NCBI RefSeq assembly: GCF_902459705.1
Contig: NZ_CABPRU010000013.1
Coordinates: 94,800-158,799, forward strand
DNA from: Pandoraea terrigena
Lineage (GTDB): Bacteria > Pseudomonadota > Gammaproteobacteria > Burkholderiales > Burkholderiaceae
Direction of reading: 5' to 3'
DNA length: 64,000 bases
The notes beneath the pieces were generated by a model. It was not told the DNA's origin. It searched no databases and saw only the letters and a program-made list of their open reading frames with translations. A program made the position numbers and the translations under genes. This document shows, one piece after another, positions 61,629 to 64,000 of the stretch; the stretch's first letter is position 1, and each line of letters begins with the position of its first letter.

Positions 61629-62480
61629 TCATCCACGGCCTCTCGCGGCAATTGCCTCTGCCGCTCGTATCACTGGAAGATCGACCATACGTCCGTCCAG
61701 ACTGAACGCTTCGCCGGCGTGACGAGTGGCCTCTTCCAGCACACGTTTCGCCCAGGCCCGTTCGACGTCGGTATCGCCTAGCGCTTCGTTCACGACGACC
61801 ACCTGAGACGGATGAATGCACAGTTTCCCGCTAAAGCCAAAGGCGCGCGCACGTTGAGCGTCCGCCTTCAGACGCTGCGCGTCGCCAGTCTGCGTCGTCA
61901 CACCATCTATCGGCGCGGGTAGTCCCGCGCGACGCGACGCCGCCACGAGCGCATTGCGGGCAAAGGCCAATTCCGGCTCTTCGACGCTCGCTCGCATACC
62001 CAGATCGAGCTGAAAATCCAGATGCCCGAAGGCCAGACGCACCACCTGCGGCGTTCGGGCCAACGCATCGGCGGCATCCATCCCCGCCAGCGACTCTACG
62101 AGCGCAACGATTGGCATGGTCTCTCCCAGCGAATTCGCCACCGCGCGCAGAACGCTCGCCTGCTCGGACTTGGGAAGCATTGCCGCAACGCCCTGCTCCG
62201 TCCACTGGCGCAGCAGGGCGAGGTCGGCGTCGTGCCACTGCGTGCCTGCGCCGTTCACACGTACCACGACGCGAGTCAGTGCTTCGGATGGCAACTTCGA
62301 CAGGTGCCGGGCGAGTCCCTCACGTGCGTCGTTCTTGGCGGCTTCGGCAACGGCATCTTCGAGATCGATAACAACGGCATCAGCCCCTGAATCAAGCGCC
62401 TTGGCAAAGCGTTCGGGTCTCGTCGCTGGAACGAACAGGAAACTGCGCGCATGGCGCGCAACACAAGGGAGTATGGCCAT
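61629..62480 (-). CDS. CitE-like HpcH/HpaI-family CoA lyase (citramalyl/malyl-CoA lyase type)
   Basis: A 283-residue protein with RSFLFVPATRPERFAKALDSGADAVVIDLED at the start, then the metal-ligand Glu in IVALVESLAGM, Asp in FGHLDFQLDLG and the C-terminal GFSGKLCIHPSQV. It should cleave a 3-hydroxyacyl-CoA such as citramalyl-CoA or malyl-CoA. ATG 62480 is picked because family proteins start just before the RSFLFVP block; it lies 37 bases after the MaoC gene. With MaoC this recalls the itaconate ich-ccl pair. Confidence 0.85.
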   Translation of the reverse strand: MAILPCVARHARSFLFVPATRPERFAKALDSGADAVVIDLEDAVAEAAKNDAREGLARHLSKLPSEALTRVVVRVNGAGTQWHDADLALLRQWTEQGVAAMLPKSEQASVLRAVANSLGETMPIVALVESLAGMDAADALARTPQVVRLAFGHLDFQLDLGMRASVEEPELAFARNALVAASRRAGLPAPIDGVTTQTGDAQRLKADAQRARAFGFSGKLCIHPSQVVVVNEALGDTDVERAWAKRVLEEATRHAGEAFSLDGRMVDLPVIRAAEAIAARGRG

Positions 62481-62517
62481 CAGACGGTTCGGAAGATGTG
62501 CAATTTCAGGCGCGCTA

Positions 62518-63375
62518 TTACTCAATTTCGGCGCGGGCCAGCATGGCCAACGTCCCTTCGGGACCACGCGCCCACAGCAGCGCCGTATTTCCCTCGAGCT
62601 TGCCATTCACCGTAAACGGTGCAGTATCGAACAGGGGACTCACGGCCTTGAATTCGAAGCTGCGAATCGTCTTACCGGGTTGCGGTCGGCGCAGCGCCTC
62701 GATCAATAGCGTGGCAATCAGCGGGCCGTGAACCACGAGCCCCGGATAGCCCTCCTCCTGCATCGCGTACGACCGGTCATAGTGGATGCGATGCCCGTTG
62801 AAAGTCAGCGCGGAATAACGCATCAGCAGCACGGGATCGGGCACGATGGTTCGCGAGAACTGCTCATCCGTGGGGGCGGGTGTCAGTTGCGACGCCGGTG
62901 CGCTGGCAACGGCTCTCGGAGACGCTTCCCGGTACACGATATCCCGCAACTCCCGGATCGCCACGCCTTGGGCATCGCCGATGTCGTGCCGCACAGTCAC
63001 GAAAATCAGTTGACCACTGCGCCCCGACTTGGTCTGCACTCTCTCGACGGTGGAACGGCGCTGAATGCGTTCGCCGACCACGAGGGGACGAAGAAATTGC
63101 AACCGGCTACCCGCCCACATCCGGCGCGGCAGGGAGATGGGCGGCATAAATCCGCCGCGCTGCGGGTGCCCGTCGCTGCCGATCAGGCTATGGCGCTCGC
63201 CAGGAAGAAAGTACAGCCAATGCCATAGCGGCGGCAGCGTCGCAGGCAGGATGTCCGGTACCGCATCGTTCAGCGTGGCTTGCAACAGGCGGATGGGGGC
63301 TTGGGTGACTTGATCGTCGCGCACTTCGCTGCGACCGACCCAAGCTTCGAAAGATTCAGTATTTTCAAGGCTCAT
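62518..63375 (-). CDS. MaoC-like hydratase (itaconyl/mesaconyl-CoA hydratase type)
   Basis: A 285-residue two-hotdog protein. The N-terminal part (WHWLYFLPGERHSLIGSDGHP, GGFMPPISLPRRMWAGSRLQFL) is typical of the mesaconyl/itaconyl-CoA hydratase family; the C-terminal hydratase motif YSALTFNGHRIHYDRSYA holds the Asp/His catalytic pair. It would hydrate an enoyl-CoA. Start 63375 follows the etfA end by 74 bases. Pairing with a CitE-like lyase implies hydration then cleavage to acetyl-CoA plus a small product. Confidence 0.85.
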   Translation of the reverse strand: MSLENTESFEAWVGRSEVRDDQVTQAPIRLLQATLNDAVPDILPATLPPLWHWLYFLPGERHSLIGSDGHPQRGGFMPPISLPRRMWAGSRLQFLRPLVVGERIQRRSTVERVQTKSGRSGQLIFVTVRHDIGDAQGVAIRELRDIVYREASPRAVASAPASQLTPAPTDEQFSRTIVPDPVLLMRYSALTFNGHRIHYDRSYAMQEEGYPGLVVHGPLIATLLIEALRRPQPGKTIRSFEFKAVSPLFDTAPFTVNGKLEGNTALLWARGPEGTLAMLARAEIE

Positions 63376-63449
63376 ACCGTCTCACGCCTGATGAGGGAAG
63401 TGTCAATGCGAGCAAGCATTCGCAGGGCAAACGCTTGCGGCTCGTTCGT

Positions 63450-64000
63450 TCAAAGTGCCTTGACCAGCTCCGGGATCGCGGCGAACAGGTCAGCCTCCAG
63501 CGCGTAATCCGCCACCGAGAATATCGGCGCTTCCGGATCCTTGTTGATCGCCACGATCACCTTCGAATCCTTCATCCCCGCCAAGTGCTGGATCGCCCCA
63601 GAGATGCCCACCGCCACGTACAACTGCGGCGCCACGATCTTGCCCGTCTGGCCAACCTGGTAGTCGTTGGGCACATATCCGGCATCGACCGCCGCGCGCG
63701 AGGCGCCCAGTGCCGCTCCCAGCTTGTCCGCCAACGGCTCCAGCACCTTCGTGTAATTTTCGCCACTGCCCAGACCCCGGCCGCCCGAGACGATGATCTT
63801 CGCTGAGGTCAGCTCCGGGCGGTCCAGTTTCGTCGCTTCGCGACCCACGAAGTACGCGAGCTCGGAGTCCGGAACCGCCGGAACTGATTCCATGGACGCG
63901 GCACTGCCTTGTGTTTCCGCCGCGTCAAACCCCGTCGAGCGCACCGTGATCACCTTCACCTTGTCCGCGCTTTGCACCGTCGCGATCGCGTTGCCCGCAT
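63450..64000 (-). CDS. etfA: Electron transfer flavoprotein alpha subunit (C-terminal part)
   Basis: The minus frame is open to the window edge, giving 183 codons of the C-terminal end of ETF alpha. The FAD-binding block [16 protein letters not shown] and [32 protein letters not shown] are diagnostic. ETF alpha/beta take electrons from acyl-CoA dehydrogenases and pass them to ETF:quinone oxidoreductase. The N-terminus lies beyond base 64000, and an etfB gene is expected further on. The neighbouring MaoC and CitE-type genes suggest dehydrogenation feeds this pathway. Confidence 0.92.
   Translation of the reverse strand, partial: AGNAIATVQSADKVKVITVRSTGFDAAETQGSAASMESVPAVPDSELAYFVGREATKLDRPELTSAKIIVSGGRGLGSGENYTKVLEPLADKLGAALGASRAAVDAGYVPNDYQVGQTGKIVAPQLYVAVGISGAIQHLAGMKDSKVIVAINKDPEAPIFSVADYALEADLFAAIPELVKAL

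Overview
The window is high-GC, densely coded DNA with no rRNA, tRNA, CRISPR array or intact mobile element that I can see. Gene content points to a metabolically versatile beta-proteobacterium of the Burkholderiaceae (Pandoraea-, Ralstonia- or Cupriavidus-like). This is an inference from a sauRSTU-type sulfoacetate cluster like that of Cupriavidus, a pel biofilm locus, fused TRAP transporters and many IclR/LysR-controlled acid-catabolism operons.

Layout. (1) 1-1.8 kb: the 3' end of an unknown gene, a DAO-type FAD oxidoreductase and a small AraC regulator, joined by ATGA overlaps. (2) 1.8-7.4 kb: a convergent-then-divergent sulfoacetate cluster, with sauS-sauT-sauU on the minus strand and the IclR gene sauR divergent. 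(3) 7.4-16 kb: a LacI-controlled minus-strand operon (SDR, TRAP binding protein, fused TRAP permease, VOC protein, RuBisCO-like protein, four-carbon-acid-sugar kinase). The RuBisCO-like protein keeps the RuBisCO catalytic signature, so the pathway probably phosphorylates and then cleaves or decarboxylates a 3-oxo sugar acid. (4) 16-33 kb: a complete pelABCDEFG operon on the minus strand, followed by a stand-alone GH114 gene, a second-type glmS and a galE whose gatekeeper residue is Cys. Together these supply UDP-amino-sugar precursors, polymerise, export, deacetylate and trim the Pel polysaccharide under c-di-GMP control through PelD. The PelA hydrolase domain looks degenerate, while the stand-alone GH114 protein looks intact.

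(5) 33-34.4 kb: a decayed strip with a LysR remnant and a frameshifted MFS remnant. (6) 34.4-45.9 kb: a nine-gene minus-strand catabolic operon (Fe-ADH, enoyl-CoA hydratase-like, CaiB CoA-transferase, TRAP binding protein and permease, FlK-like thioesterase, two paralogous amidohydrolases, alpha-ketoglutarate-semialdehyde dehydrogenase) with a divergent LysR gene. Its substrate is unknown. (7) 46-51.3 kb: an exported PPC-domain protein, then DUF2946, a TonB receptor and a PepSY membrane protein with a Met/His-rich loop, which suggests copper acquisition.

(8) 51.4-57.5 kb: small stress/detoxification units: chloroperoxidase-like hydrolase with DoxX, an ABM-domain membrane protein, divergent MarR/VOC genes over a large palindrome, a truncated SDR, YciI with quinone oxidoreductase, and LysR. 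(9) 57.9-64 kb: an atypical SDR, an OYE-type enoate reductase and an enoyl-CoA hydratase on the plus strand, converging on etfA (partial), a MaoC hydratase and a CitE-like lyase on the minus strand, with an intrinsic terminator between them. This looks like CoA-thioester catabolism of a branched or cyclic acid. Start sites were chosen by Shine-Dalgarno spacing, overlaps with neighbours and usual family N-termini; all functional calls are by motif reading, not database search.
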